Notes: generated from the letters alone by a model not told the origin. A DNA stretch of 64,000 bases from Rhodobacteraceae bacterium LNNU 3342 (GCA_008711135.1 VUAW01000002.1:341950-405949); one strand, 5' to 3'. Shown: positions 18,580 to 27,869, counted from the first letter of the stretch. Numbers and translations are program-made.

Positions 18580-19673
18580 TGGAGCGGATGCCGAAATGGG
18601 CCGACGCGTTCCTCGTGCCCCTCATCAGCCTGCTGATCGCCTTCGTGATCTCCGGCCTCGTGATCCTGGCCATCGGGGAAAACCCGGTAGAGGCGATGCG
18701 GATCATGGTTTCCGGCGCGATCGGGTCGTCCTATGGCTGGGGCTACACGCTGTATTACGCGACGAACTTCATGTTCACCGGGCTTGCAGTCGCGGTGGCC
18801 TTCCACGCCGGCCTCTTCAACATCGGCGGTGAAGGACAGGCGACGCTGGGCGGGCTTGGTGTCGCGACGGTGCTGCTTTCATTCAGCTGGCCGCATTGGG
18901 CTGTGGCCCTTCCGGCGGCGGCCGTAGGCGCTGCGCTTTTTGGCGCGGCATGGGCGGCGATCCCGGCTTGGCTGCAAGCGCGGCGCGGCAGCCATATCGT
19001 GATCACCACGATCATGTTCAACTTCATCGCCGCTGCGCTGCTGAACTACCTGCTGGTCAACGTCATGCGGCCCGCTGGGTCGATGGACCCATCCTCGGCC
19101 CGGTTCGGCGCCGAAACCGTCCTGCCCCGCCTGCACGAAATCCTTGGCTTGGTGGGTATTCCCTTTTCCCGCGCATCACCCGCGAACATTAGCCTGTTCG
19201 TTGCCCTGCTGGCATGCGTGGCGGTCTGGGCGCTGATCTGGCGCACGCGGCTGGGGTTCCAGATCCGGGCCTTTGGCAAGTCGGAACCGGCCTCGGTTTA
19301 TGCCGGGATCTCGCCGTTCCGGATCACGATGTACACGATGCTGATCTCTGGCGGGCTCGCCGGGATGATGGCGATCAACAACGTCATGGGCGAGGCGAAC
19401 CGCCTGATCATGAACGCGGTCGAGGGTGCGGGCTTCATCGGCATCGCCGTGGCGCTGATGGGGCGATCACATCCGTTTGGCGTCTGCCTTGCAGCGATCC
19501 TGTTCGGGTTCCTGTATCAAGGCGGTGCTGAACTCGCCCTCTGGACCTCGATCCCGCGAGAGCTGATCGTGGTGATCCAGGCACTGGTGATCCTGTTCAC
19601 GGGGGCGCTGGACAACATGGTGCGCCTGCCCGTTGAACGGGCCTTCCGGCGCTTTGGGCGGAGGTCGGCGTGA
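18579..19673 (+). CDS. Nucleoside ABC transporter permease 1
   Basis: Inner-membrane permease of the BPD_transp_2 family, 364 residues with about nine hydrophobic segments. Typical features are GGEGQATLGG in the cytoplasmic loop and FQIRAFGKSEPASVYAGI, the EAA-like ATPase-coupling stretch. It forms a heterodimer with the next permease. Starts and stops overlap by 1 bp at both ends, showing tight translational coupling. Confidence 0.93.
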   Translation: MERMPKWADAFLVPLISLLIAFVISGLVILAIGENPVEAMRIMVSGAIGSSYGWGYTLYYATNFMFTGLAVAVAFHAGLFNIGGEGQATLGGLGVATVLLSFSWPHWAVALPAAAVGAALFGAAWAAIPAWLQARRGSHIVITTIMFNFIAAALLNYLLVNVMRPAGSMDPSSARFGAETVLPRLHEILGLVGIPFSRASPANISLFVALLACVAVWALIWRTRLGFQIRAFGKSEPASVYAGISPFRITMYTMLISGGLAGMMAINNVMGEANRLIMNAVEGAGFIGIAVALMGRSHPFGVCLAAILFGFLYQGGAELALWTSIPRELIVVIQALVILFTGALDNMVRLPVERAFRRFGRRSA

Positions 19674-20638
19674 TGGATCTGGCAACGATCCTGCAGATCC
19701 TCGACTCGACGATCCGGCTGGCGACGCCGCTGTTGCTAGCCTGCCTTGCCGGGCTTTACTCGGAACGGGCGGGTGTGGTGGACATCGGGCTGGAGGGTAA
19801 GATGCTTGCCGCGGCCTTTGTTTCCGCAGCCGTGGCAGCCCTGACAGGTTCCGTCTGGATCGGGCTGGTTGCGGGGATCGCGGGCGCAGTGGCGCTGGCG
19901 CTGATCCACGGCCTTGCCTCGATCACCTTCCGGGGGAACCAGTTGATTTCGGGCGTGGCGATCAACTTCCTTGCAGGTGGGCTGACCGTTCTGATCGCGC
20001 AGAACCTGTTCCAGCAGGGCGGTCGCACACCTTCGCTGACCGGAGGTGCGCGCTTTACACCGATCACCCTGCCCTTTGCCGATGCGCTTCGCGATGTTCC
20101 GGTAATCGGGCAGCTTTATTCGGTGCTGCTGTCTGGCCATTCGGTCCTGGTCTATGTGGCGCTGCTGTCGGTGCCGCTGACGTGGTGGGTGCTCTACCGC
20201 ACGCGCTTCGGCCTGCGTCTGCGGGCCGTGGGGGAAAACCCGGCCGCGGTTGATACGGCCGGGGTGCCGGTGACCGGGCTGCGCTATGCCGCCGTGATCA
20301 TTGCGGGGGTGCTGACCGGCCTTGCGGGCGCCTATCTGGCCACCGGGCTTGCAGCAGGTTTCGTCAAGGACATGACGGCGGGCCGCGGCTTCATCGCGCT
20401 TGCGGCGCTGATCTTTGCCAAGTGGCGCCCGGTGCAGGCGCTGTGGGCGACGCTGCTCTTCGGCCTGCTGGAGGCGATCGCCAACCGGTACCAGAGTGTC
20501 GAGCTGGGCGGCATCGTCATTCCCGTCCAGCTGATGCAGGCCCTGCCCTACATCCTGACCGTCATCATCTTGGCCGGCTTTGTCGGCAAAGCCATTCCAC
20601 CCCGTGCCGGAGGCGAAGCTTATGTCAAGGAACGCTGA
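19673..20638 (+). CDS. Nucleoside ABC transporter permease 2
   Basis: Second BPD_transp_2 permease, 321 residues from ATG 19673 (GGAGG 8 bases upstream; the GTG at 19670 is an alternative). The segments SERAGVVDIGLEGKM near the N-terminus and TRFGLRLRAVGENPAAVDTAG are the family's ATPase-coupling and loop motifs. The C-terminus overlaps the phosphorylase gene by 17 bp, with the next gene's GGAGG inside this coding region. Confidence 0.92.
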   Translation: MDLATILQILDSTIRLATPLLLACLAGLYSERAGVVDIGLEGKMLAAAFVSAAVAALTGSVWIGLVAGIAGAVALALIHGLASITFRGNQLISGVAINFLAGGLTVLIAQNLFQQGGRTPSLTGGARFTPITLPFADALRDVPVIGQLYSVLLSGHSVLVYVALLSVPLTWWVLYRTRFGLRLRAVGENPAAVDTAGVPVTGLRYAAVIIAGVLTGLAGAYLATGLAAGFVKDMTAGRGFIALAALIFAKWRPVQALWATLLFGLLEAIANRYQSVELGGIVIPVQLMQALPYILTVIILAGFVGKAIPPRAGGEAYVKER

Positions 20639-21428
20639 GGATCTTGCTGCCCTTGTCCGCGAACGCGCGGGCGATGCGCCGGTTCGGCTGGGGCTGATCC
20701 TTGGCTCTGGCCTTGGCCATCTGGCCGATGCGGTGGATGGGGTGGCAATTGACTACACCGAACTTCCGGGCTTCCCCCACGCGGGCGTATCGGGGCACAA
20801 CCCGCGGCTGGTGATCGGCACGCTGAGCGGCGTGCGGGTGGCGGTTCTTGGCGGGCGCTCCCATTACTATGAACACGGGAGGGCGGATGCGATGCGGCTT
20901 CCGCTTGAGGTGCTGAAGGCTTTGGGCGCGGAGGGGCTGATCCTGACCAACGCTGCCGGGTCCCTTTCCCCCGAGGTGCGGCCGGGCGACCTGATGCTGC
21001 TGTCGGATCACATCAACTTCTCGGGCCTCAACCCGCTGATTGGCGAACCGACGGACGCCCGCTTTGTCCCGATGACCGAGGCACATGATCCCGCCTACCG
21101 TGCCGCCCTTCGCGCGGCGGCACAGGAAGAGGGGCTGCCGCTGGCCGAAGGCGTCTATGCCTGGTATTCAGGCCCTTCGTTCGAGACGCCTGCCGAAATC
21201 CGCGCGATCCGCATCCTGGGGGGCGACGCCGTCGGCATGTCCACCGTGCCAGAGGTGATCCTCGCCCGCTTCCTGGGGCTGCGCGTGGCCGCGATTTCCA
21301 CCATCACCAACATGGCGGCTGGGATGAGCGACGAGAACATCAGCCATGAACATACCAAGGCGATGGCACCGCTGGGCGCGGTGAAACTTGAACGCATTCT
21401 CATGCGTTTCCTCGGTGGCCTCGTCTGA
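20622..21428 (+). CDS. Purine nucleoside phosphorylase (trimeric PNP class)
   Basis: Cytoplasmic enzyme that splits purine nucleosides with phosphate into base and ribose-1-phosphate. The 268 residues show GLILGSGLG (phosphate loop), GRSHYYEHG, LTNAAGSL, GPSFETPAEIRA and STITNMAAGMS, the signatures of the PNP/MTAP family 2. ATG at 20622 has GGAGGCG upstream and overlaps permease 2. Its place at the end of the importer operon means imported nucleosides can be cleaved at once; this supports purine specificity of the transporter. Confidence 0.93.
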   Translation: MSRNAEDLAALVRERAGDAPVRLGLILGSGLGHLADAVDGVAIDYTELPGFPHAGVSGHNPRLVIGTLSGVRVAVLGGRSHYYEHGRADAMRLPLEVLKALGAEGLILTNAAGSLSPEVRPGDLMLLSDHINFSGLNPLIGEPTDARFVPMTEAHDPAYRAALRAAAQEEGLPLAEGVYAWYSGPSFETPAEIRAIRILGGDAVGMSTVPEVILARFLGLRVAAISTITNMAAGMSDENISHEHTKAMAPLGAVKLERILMRFLGGLV

Positions 21429-21467
21429 CGGGAGCCCTGCTGCCGGAGAGAGGATCACGAAACGCTC

Positions 21468-22388
21468 ATGCAGATCTACCTCCCCATTGCCGAGGTTTCC
21501 GCCAATGCCTTCCTGCTGTTCGGGGTCGGCGGGATGGTGGGGCTGCTGTCGGGCATGTTCGGGGTAGGCGGTGGGTTTCTGATCACGCCGCTTCTGTTCT
21601 TCATCGGCATACCCCCGGCGGTTGCAGTGGCCACGGGGGCAAACCAGGTCGTTGCCTCTTCCGTGTCGGGGGTGCTGGCGCATCTGCGGCGCCGGACGGT
21701 GGATTTCCGGATGGGCAGCGTATTGCTGGGCGGAGGGTTGCTGGGGTCGGCCCTTGGCATCTGGGTCTTCAACATCCTGAGCAGCGCCGGCCAGATCGAC
21801 CTGTTTGTGCAGCTGTCCTACGTGCTGTTCCTGGGGCTGATCGGCGCGATGATGTTCCAGGAAAGCCTGCGGGCCATGCTGCGCAACCGCAGCGCCGCGA
21901 CGCGCCCGCCGCGGCGGAACCAGCACAACTGGATCCACCGCCTGCCGATGAAGGTCAAGTTCCGGACCTCCGGCCTTTACATCAGCGTCATCCCCCCAGT
22001 CCTCGTCGGGCTGGCCGTAGGCTTTCTTGCGGCGATCATGGGGGTTGGGGGCGGTTTCATCATGGTGCCGGCGATGATCTACCTGCTTGGGATGCCGACC
22101 AAGGTGGTGGTGGGGACATCGCTCTTCCAGATCATCTTCGTCACCGCCTTCACCACCCTCATGCATGCGACGACCAACTATTCAGTCGATCTGATGCTGG
22201 CGACATTGCTGATCCTAGGCGGCGTGCTGGGCGCGCAGTTCGGCACGCGGCTGGGCCTGAAGCTGCGGGCCGAACAATTGCGGATCCTGCTGGCCATCAT
22301 GGTGCTGCTGGTTGCGGGCAAGATCGCCTATGACCTGCTGGTGCGCCCGGACGAACTTTATTCGATCACCGTCCCGAGGCGGCACTGA
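21468..22388 (+). CDS. TauE/SafE-family sulfite exporter-like membrane protein
   Basis: A 306-residue inner-membrane protein with two homologous halves, each starting with a glycine-rich GVGGGF motif (FGVGGGFLITP near residue 35; MGVGGGFIMVPA near 196), the mark of the TauE/SafE family that exports sulfite, sulfoacetate or related anions. Between the halves lies a basic cytoplasmic loop (NRSAATRPPRRNQ). The stop overlaps the ATG of the following TIGR02186 gene by 1 bp, a recurrent pair in alphaproteobacteria. Confidence 0.9.
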   Translation: MQIYLPIAEVSANAFLLFGVGGMVGLLSGMFGVGGGFLITPLLFFIGIPPAVAVATGANQVVASSVSGVLAHLRRRTVDFRMGSVLLGGGLLGSALGIWVFNILSSAGQIDLFVQLSYVLFLGLIGAMMFQESLRAMLRNRSAATRPPRRNQHNWIHRLPMKVKFRTSGLYISVIPPVLVGLAVGFLAAIMGVGGGFIMVPAMIYLLGMPTKVVVGTSLFQIIFVTAFTTLMHATTNYSVDLMLATLLILGGVLGAQFGTRLGLKLRAEQLRILLAIMVLLVAGKIAYDLLVRPDELYSITVPRRH

Positions 22389-23146
22389 TGCGGTGGTGGG
22401 CGATCCTACTGATCCTTCTGGCCCTGCCGCTTCGGGCGCAGGATACGGGCGAACGGGTTGTCGCTGCACTCAGTCAGAACAACGTGGCCATCAACGCGAC
22501 CTTTGTCGGGTCCGAAATCCTGGTCTTTGGCGCCATCCGACGTGAGGCACCGGTTCCCCCGGACGAACTTGGCGTGATCGTGACCATTCAGGGCCCTTCA
22601 GGCCCGCTGACCGTTCACCGACGTGAACGCGTCGCCGGTATCTGGGTCAACACCGACTGGCTGGAGGTGCACGAGGCGCCCAGCTTCTATGCCGTCGCCA
22701 CCACCGCCCCCTTAGAGTCGATCCTGACCGAGGAGGAGGATCAGCAGCATGCCATCTCGGTTCCGCGCGCCATCCGGGCCAGTGGCACCGCGGCCGAGGA
22801 TGTTCCCGCCTTTACCGAGGCACTGATCCGCATCCGGGCGGACCAAGGTCTTTATCAGCAGTTAGACGGGGCGGTTTCGGTTGACCACGACACGCTGTTC
22901 CGGACGCGGATCACCCTGCCCTCGAACCTGACCGAAGGGACCTATCTCACCCGGATCTTCCTGATGCGGGGCGGCGAGGTCATTGATGTGGAGGAGGCGG
23001 CGATCCACGTCCAGAAGGTAGGGTTGGAACGCCTGCTGTTCGTGATGGCCCATGACCGGCCGCTGCTTTACGGGCTTCTGGCGCTTGTGGTCGCGGTTGC
23101 GGCGGGCTGGGGCGCCTCGGCGCTGTTCCGCTTTGCCCGCGGCTAG
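22388..23146 (+). CDS. TIGR02186 family membrane-anchored periplasmic protein
   Basis: A 252-residue protein with a signal sequence of about 19 residues ending RAQD, a soluble domain of about 200 residues and a C-terminal membrane anchor (about 225-246) with a short basic tail. This fits TIGR02186, a family of unknown function found mostly in alphaproteobacteria next to TauE/SafE transporters. By its topology the soluble domain is periplasmic and may assist the transporter; that role is inference. Its stop overlaps the convergent RAM-domain gene by 4 bp. Confidence 0.87.
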   Translation: MRWWAILLILLALPLRAQDTGERVVAALSQNNVAINATFVGSEILVFGAIRREAPVPPDELGVIVTIQGPSGPLTVHRRERVAGIWVNTDWLEVHEAPSFYAVATTAPLESILTEEEDQQHAISVPRAIRASGTAAEDVPAFTEALIRIRADQGLYQQLDGAVSVDHDTLFRTRITLPSNLTEGTYLTRIFLMRGGEVIDVEEAAIHVQKVGLERLLFVMAHDRPLLYGLLALVVAVAAGWGASALFRFARG

Positions 23147-23379
23147 AAGGCGCGGAAGGTCATCGTGGTCAGCGTGCGGGTGATGCCGGGGATGTCGAAC
23201 AGGCTCTGCGACAGGTAGTGGCCGATATCCTCGCCCTCGGGGATGTAGATCTTGGCGATCAGGTCCCAGTCGCCGGACGTGGAATAAAGCTCGGACACGA
23301 TTTCCCGGTCATAGATCGCATCTGCGACCTCATAGGTCTTGCCGGGGGTGCAGCGGAACTGGACGAAAACGCAACGCAT
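23143..23379 (-). CDS. Stand-alone Lrp/AsnC ligand-binding (RAM) domain protein
   Basis: A 78-residue protein consisting only of the alpha-beta RAM domain of Lrp/AsnC regulators (KTYEVADAIYDREIVSELYSTSGDWDLIAKI ... is the usual core), with no helix-turn-helix. Such stand-alone RAM proteins bind small molecules such as amino acids and may modulate partner regulators. It is convergent with the TIGR02186 gene and 40 bp downstream of the RecD-like helicase gene. Confidence 0.85.
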   Translation of the reverse strand: MRCVFVQFRCTPGKTYEVADAIYDREIVSELYSTSGDWDLIAKIYIPEGEDIGHYLSQSLFDIPGITRTLTTMTFRAF

Positions 23380-23419
23380 GGGATCTCCCTCTCTCCGGCA
23401 AAGTTAGGACGTGCGCCGG

Positions 23420-24946
23420 TCAAAGGCCAGCCTCCTCGGCATCCAGGTGCAGGGGTGCCGCGCCCTGCTGCAGGTCGGCGATCGAAAGCGGCTCTGTTGG
23501 CCGGGAAAGGCGGTTGCGCACCACCCAGAACAGCCGGTGCTCGGCGCGGGTGATTGCAACATAAGCCAGCCGCTTCCACAATGGCACGTCGGATTCCATC
23601 CGCCCCGTGCGCGAGGCGGCCCAAAGATCGGGCGCAAAGACCTGAACGTTTTCCCATTGCGACCCCTGCGCCTTGTGGATCGTCACCGCCGCGCCATGCA
23701 GGAAGGCCGCGCCCATGCGGGCGGCGAAGGGAATGAAGGGCTCTTCCTCGTCCGGCAGCTCGATCTTGACAATGGATGCGGCGGAAACCTGCGGCTCCTC
23801 TGCCCCAATCACATGCAGGCGCGAGAAACCGGGCTTCCGGCCGGGGCCAAGGTAAATCACCTGCGCCCCCTTGATGAGGCCGCGCGCCTCCAAGTCGATG
23901 CGCTTTTTCCGGTGCTTCAGTGGCAGCTCGATCCCGTCGCAGATCAGCGGCTCCCCGGGAAGCAGCGCGTCCGCGGGGGCGCCATAGGCTGCGCGGAAGG
24001 CGGTGATCAGCCGGATGCGCGTCGCGTTGCGCCAGACCAGAACCGGGCTCCGCGCCATAAGTCCCGCCTCTACCCGTTCGGCCATCACCACCCGGTCGTC
24101 GCGGCGGGCGGCATCCTCGATCATCCGCTCAAACCCTTCAAAGGTCAGGCTGTCGTCAGACAGGGCATGGGCGAGGTCAAGGATCGGGTTGTCCTGCGCC
24201 TGCCGGTGGATGCGGCTCAGGTGCAGCTGCTGGCCCTTGGGCAGGCGGTTGAAGGTCATTTCACCCGACAGGCCCACGGGCGCAAGCTGGGCGGGATCGC
24301 CGAACAGGATCAGGGTCGGGAAGATCTCCTTCAGATCCTCGAACTGGCGTTCATCCAGCATCGAGCTTTCATCGACAAAGCCGATATCCAGCGGCTCCTC
24401 GCGCCGTTTCCAGCCGCGAATGAAATCAGATCCGCGCAAGCCAGCCGAGGCCAGCGCCCCCGGAATCGACTTGACCGTGTCATAGAAGACCTTGGCGCGG
24501 TCGAGCGCGACTTCCGTCAGCCCCTCGATCACCGGGCGGTCGCCGGTGCCGGCCAGCCATTCGGCGATGCGTTCATATTCGGGATCATAGACCGGCGTAT
24601 AAAGGATGCGGTGGATCGTGGTCGCGGGAACGCCACGGTTACGCAACACGCTGGCTGCCTTGTTCGTCGGCGCAAGAACCGCCAGCGTCCGCCGTTCCTT
24701 GCGCTTGCGCCCTTCGTAATCGGCGGAAACAACTTCGACCCCAGCCTCGGTCAGGGCCTTGGTCAGCATGGCCAGCAGCATTGTCTTGCCCGATCCGGCC
24801 TTGCCCAGCACCGCAAGCACTGGCGCCGCGGCACCGGTGTCCGGGCCCACCACGCCCGCGTGCAGATCAACGCCCGCCCCCTGCAGCATGGTGGCGACGC
24901 GGTCATAGGCCTGCGCCTGATCGTCGGAAAGGGTCATCGCGGTCAT
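23420..24946 (-). CDS. RecD-like / Dda-type superfamily 1B DNA helicase
   Basis: A 508-residue SF1 helicase with Walker A LGKAGSGKTML near residues 70-80, Walker B-type FVDESSMLDE, GDPAQLAPVG (motif III) and C-terminal TIHKAQGSQWENV and VAITRAEHRLFWVV (motifs V-VI) of RecD/Pif1/Dda enzymes. It lacks RecBCD partners nearby and is probably a stand-alone 5'-3' helicase in DNA repair. It is separated from ccr by 38 bp on the same strand. Confidence 0.87.
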   Translation of the reverse strand: MTAMTLSDDQAQAYDRVATMLQGAGVDLHAGVVGPDTGAAAPVLAVLGKAGSGKTMLLAMLTKALTEAGVEVVSADYEGRKRKERRTLAVLAPTNKAASVLRNRGVPATTIHRILYTPVYDPEYERIAEWLAGTGDRPVIEGLTEVALDRAKVFYDTVKSIPGALASAGLRGSDFIRGWKRREEPLDIGFVDESSMLDERQFEDLKEIFPTLILFGDPAQLAPVGLSGEMTFNRLPKGQQLHLSRIHRQAQDNPILDLAHALSDDSLTFEGFERMIEDAARRDDRVVMAERVEAGLMARSPVLVWRNATRIRLITAFRAAYGAPADALLPGEPLICDGIELPLKHRKKRIDLEARGLIKGAQVIYLGPGRKPGFSRLHVIGAEEPQVSAASIVKIELPDEEEPFIPFAARMGAAFLHGAAVTIHKAQGSQWENVQVFAPDLWAASRTGRMESDVPLWKRLAYVAITRAEHRLFWVVRNRLSRPTEPLSIADLQQGAAPLHLDAEEAGL

Positions 24947-24984
24947 GGCGCGACCCTAGACCGGGTTCGCGCCATGTTCCAGCA

Positions 24985-26277
24985 TCATCCCTTGCGGCTG
25001 GCCTCCAGCGTATCGTCAAAGGTGCGCAGGCCGGCGCGGGGCGCTTGAACCAGCACGGCCATGTTGCCGGGCTTGTGTTCATTCCGGCGCATCTTCATGT
25101 GGGCTTCCGGGATCTGCGACCAGGGGAACAGTTCCGACATGCAGGGGTCGAGCCGGCGTTCGATCATCAGCTGGTTCGCGGCGCTCGCCTGTTTAAGGTT
25201 GGCGAAATGGCTACCCTGCACGCGCTTCTGGTGCATCCACAGGTACCGCACGTCAAAGGTCAGGTTGTAGCCGGTGGTGCCAGCGCAGATCACCACCATC
25301 CCCCCGCGCTTGACCACGAAAACTGACACCGGGAACGTCGCCTCGCCGGGATGTTCAAAGACCACATCGACGTTGTTGCCCTTGCCGGTGATGTCCCAGA
25401 TCGCCTTGCCGAACTTGCGCGCCTCGTTGAACCACTCCTTGTATTCCGGGGTGCCAACCTTTGGCATCTGGCCCCAGCAGCGGAATTCCTTGCGGTTGAT
25501 GACACCCTTGGCGCCCAGCGACATGACGAAGTCGCGCTTGTCCTCTTCAGAGATCACGCCGATCGCATTCGCGCCCGCCGTATTGATCAACTGGATGGCA
25601 TAGGACCCGAGGCCACCCGAGGCCCCCCAGACCAGCACGTTCTGACCCGGTCGAAGGTCATGCGGCTCATGCCCGAAGAGCATCCGGTAGGCGGTGGCCA
25701 GCGTCAGCGTGTAACAGGCGCTTTCCTCCCACGTCAGGTGGCGCGGGCGGTGCATGAGCTGCTGCGCCTGCACCCGGGTGAACTGCGCGAACGAGCCATC
25801 AGGCGTTTCATAGCCCCAGATCCGCTGGCTGGGGGAAAACATCGGATCGCCGCCGTTGCATTCCTCATCGTCGCCATCATCCTGGTTGCAGTGGATGACA
25901 ACCTCGTCCCCCACCTTCCAGCGCTTGACCTTGTCGCCCACCTTCCAGACGATCCCGGACGCGTCAGAGCCTGCGATATGATAGGGCTGGCCATGCCCGT
26001 CGAACGGGCTGATCGGCTGGCCCAGCGAGGCCCAGACGCCGTTGTAGTTCACCCCCGCCGCCATCACGAGCACCAGCACCTCGTTGCTGTCGACCTCGGG
26101 TGTCTCCACCACCTCGACCTGCATGGCGGTGTCGGGTTCGCCATGGCGCTCCCTGCGGATCGCCCAGGCGTACATCTGTTTTGGTACGTGGCCGAGCGGG
26201 GGCATCTCCCCGATTTCGTACAGGTCTTTCTGCGGCGCCTCGTAGGGCGCGATGCCAGAACGCGTGTCCAGAGCCAT
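24985..26277 (-). CDS. ccr: Crotonyl-CoA carboxylase/reductase
   Basis: Key enzyme of the ethylmalonyl-CoA pathway for acetyl-CoA assimilation: reductive carboxylation of crotonyl-CoA with NADPH and CO2 to ethylmalonyl-CoA. The 430 residues belong to the MDR superfamily, with GVNYNGVWASLGQPIS, HIAGSDASGIVWKVG, WGASGGLGSYAIQL (NADPH loop) and the long C-terminal part typical of Ccr. ATG at 26277 is used; GTG 26280 is adjacent, and GAGGGGGA lies upstream. Its pathway partner ecm lies 1.6 kb away and diverges from the intervening acyltransferase gene. Confidence 0.96.
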   Translation of the reverse strand: MALDTRSGIAPYEAPQKDLYEIGEMPPLGHVPKQMYAWAIRRERHGEPDTAMQVEVVETPEVDSNEVLVLVMAAGVNYNGVWASLGQPISPFDGHGQPYHIAGSDASGIVWKVGDKVKRWKVGDEVVIHCNQDDGDDEECNGGDPMFSPSQRIWGYETPDGSFAQFTRVQAQQLMHRPRHLTWEESACYTLTLATAYRMLFGHEPHDLRPGQNVLVWGASGGLGSYAIQLINTAGANAIGVISEEDKRDFVMSLGAKGVINRKEFRCWGQMPKVGTPEYKEWFNEARKFGKAIWDITGKGNNVDVVFEHPGEATFPVSVFVVKRGGMVVICAGTTGYNLTFDVRYLWMHQKRVQGSHFANLKQASAANQLMIERRLDPCMSELFPWSQIPEAHMKMRRNEHKPGNMAVLVQAPRAGLRTFDDTLEASRKG

Positions 26278-26339
26278 CACCGGTATCCCCCTCGTAAACG
26301 ATGCTGCAGCGCAGTCAGGCGATGCAGCCCCTGCAGCAT

Positions 26340-26368
26340 GAGATACCGCTGACCCGGAAACATTTCAA
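26340..26368 (-). promoter_or_regulatory. Promoter of ccr
   Basis: On the minus strand TTGAAA (26368-26363), a 17-base spacer and TATCTC (26345-26340) precede ccr, with a predicted start near 26333 and a leader of about 55 bases. The same -10 sequence TATCTC is seen before the tRNA-Thr gene. The intergenic region is visibly richer in A+T than its surroundings. Confidence 0.5.
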
Positions 26369-26408
26369 TAGTGGCGCGGCAACTTTTGTAATTTTATGTC
26401 TCTGTGGA

Positions 26409-27779
26409 TTACACAGCTGGAAAAGCTGCATCCAGAACCGAGGAAGCATAGAATTTCACAAGCGCTTCCTGCCTTGGAGCGACCGAAAGAACCCCTCCGT
26501 TCCGCCGAATGATGCGGCGGCGCAGCAAGACGGTGACGGCCCGGTCAAAGCTTTCGGCGGCGGGTTCGTCCGGGTGGCCGTGCGGCCCAAGCCGGTCCAG
26601 TACCGCCGCATATTCGGCAGACAGGGCCGCCTCGCTCACCGGTGCCTGGTGCCGATGCAACAGCGCGGCAAGCAGCGGAACCGGCAGCACCGGCATGACC
26701 TTGCGGATGCGCTGCATCAGGGCCTCGGCCAGATCGTCGGTCCGTAAACCCGGATTGCGCCGCAGGTAATCTTCAAGCGACAAGGGTGTGCCAAAGCTGA
26801 CGGCAGCATAACCAAAGCGGTGGAACTGGCCGCGCAGCCGCAGCCAGAGCAGCCGCGCGGCAAAGCTGAGAATCACGCTGGGACGAACCCGGAAGCGGTT
26901 CGACCCCGGCGCCCCCGCCCCGGCCGAGACAAGGGCGCGATCCTCGATCACCCGGTCATAGTTCAGCGCCACGGGCACAAAGACCACGTCCTTGCCATCA
27001 TCCGGGTCAAAGTCCGAAAGGATGTAATGCAGAAGGCCCTTCTTGGCCGGCCCCACGCCGCCGGTCCGGCTCAGCCCGCCTTCGGGGAAGATCGCCTGCG
27101 TGACGCCTTCGGCCGTGGCCATTTGCACATAACGCGCCAGAACACGGCGATAGAGCGGGCTCAGGTAGCGGCGGCGGATGAAATAGGCCCCCATCGCGCG
27201 GACCAGCCGCTGCAACGGCCAGACCCGCGCCCATTCGCCAACGGCATAGGACAGCGCCGACCGTTCCGCCACCAGATATGTCACCAGGACGTAATCCATG
27301 TTTGACCGATGGTTCATCACGAAGATCACCGTGGCGCGGGGGTCGATGGCGCGGAAGGCTTCCTCGTCATACTGGCCCAGCCGCACGCGGTACAGCAGCC
27401 GCGACAGCCAGCGGGCCACCCCGATCGCAAAGCCGAAATAGGTGGCCGCCGAAAACCCCGGCACGATTTCCCGCGCATAGCGGCGGGCCTGCTGGAAGGC
27501 GACGTTCTGCGGCACACCCTTCTCGCGGGCATAATCGGCCACTGCCTCCATCACCTTGGGATCATAGCTGAGCCGGATGATCATGTCCTGACGGCGCATC
27601 AGCTTGAACGGCTGGATCGGCCGGATGAGGCGCTTGTTCAACTCCTCGACCGCGCGTTCCATTCGCCGGCGAAAGAACCAGCGGACCGACGGCACGAGAA
27701 TCCAGTCCAGCACCGCCACCGCCGCAAACAGCAGGGCCAGCACCACGAGCCAGAGAGGAAGGGTCACTGTCCCTGTCAT
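26409..27779 (-). CDS. 1-acylglycerol/glycerol-3-phosphate acyltransferase (PlsB/PlsC superfamily)
   Basis: Membrane-bound acyltransferase for phospholipid precursors. The 456 residues begin with a membrane segment (about 6-28); the catalytic HX4D is NHRSNMDY at about His157/Asp162, and the substrate-binding FPEGGLSR follows about 80 residues later. The protein is longer than PlsC (about 240) and shorter than PlsB (about 800), so the acceptor may be glycerol-3-phosphate or lysophosphatidate. ATG at 27779 is preferred over TTG 27785. It is divergent from ecm. Confidence 0.87.
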   Translation of the reverse strand: MTGTVTLPLWLVVLALLFAAVAVLDWILVPSVRWFFRRRMERAVEELNKRLIRPIQPFKLMRRQDMIIRLSYDPKVMEAVADYAREKGVPQNVAFQQARRYAREIVPGFSAATYFGFAIGVARWLSRLLYRVRLGQYDEEAFRAIDPRATVIFVMNHRSNMDYVLVTYLVAERSALSYAVGEWARVWPLQRLVRAMGAYFIRRRYLSPLYRRVLARYVQMATAEGVTQAIFPEGGLSRTGGVGPAKKGLLHYILSDFDPDDGKDVVFVPVALNYDRVIEDRALVSAGAGAPGSNRFRVRPSVILSFAARLLWLRLRGQFHRFGYAAVSFGTPLSLEDYLRRNPGLRTDDLAEALMQRIRKVMPVLPVPLLAALLHRHQAPVSEAALSAEYAAVLDRLGPHGHPDEPAAESFDRAVTVLLRRRIIRRNGGVLSVAPRQEALVKFYASSVLDAAFPAV

Positions 27780-27840
27780 GCCCAAGCCAATACGGCCAAA
27801 GCCGCAGCGGGTAAATCCACTGATGCCGCGATGCGGCGAA

Positions 27841-27869
27841 TTGACAGGGTCAGAATTGCGCGCATATTA
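27841..27869 (+). promoter_or_regulatory. Promoter of ecm
   Basis: A perfect TTGACA at 27841-27846, a 17-base spacer and ATATTA at 27864-27869 form one of the best sigma-70-type promoters in the window. Transcription would start near 27876, at the edge of the palindrome described next. Confidence 0.7.
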
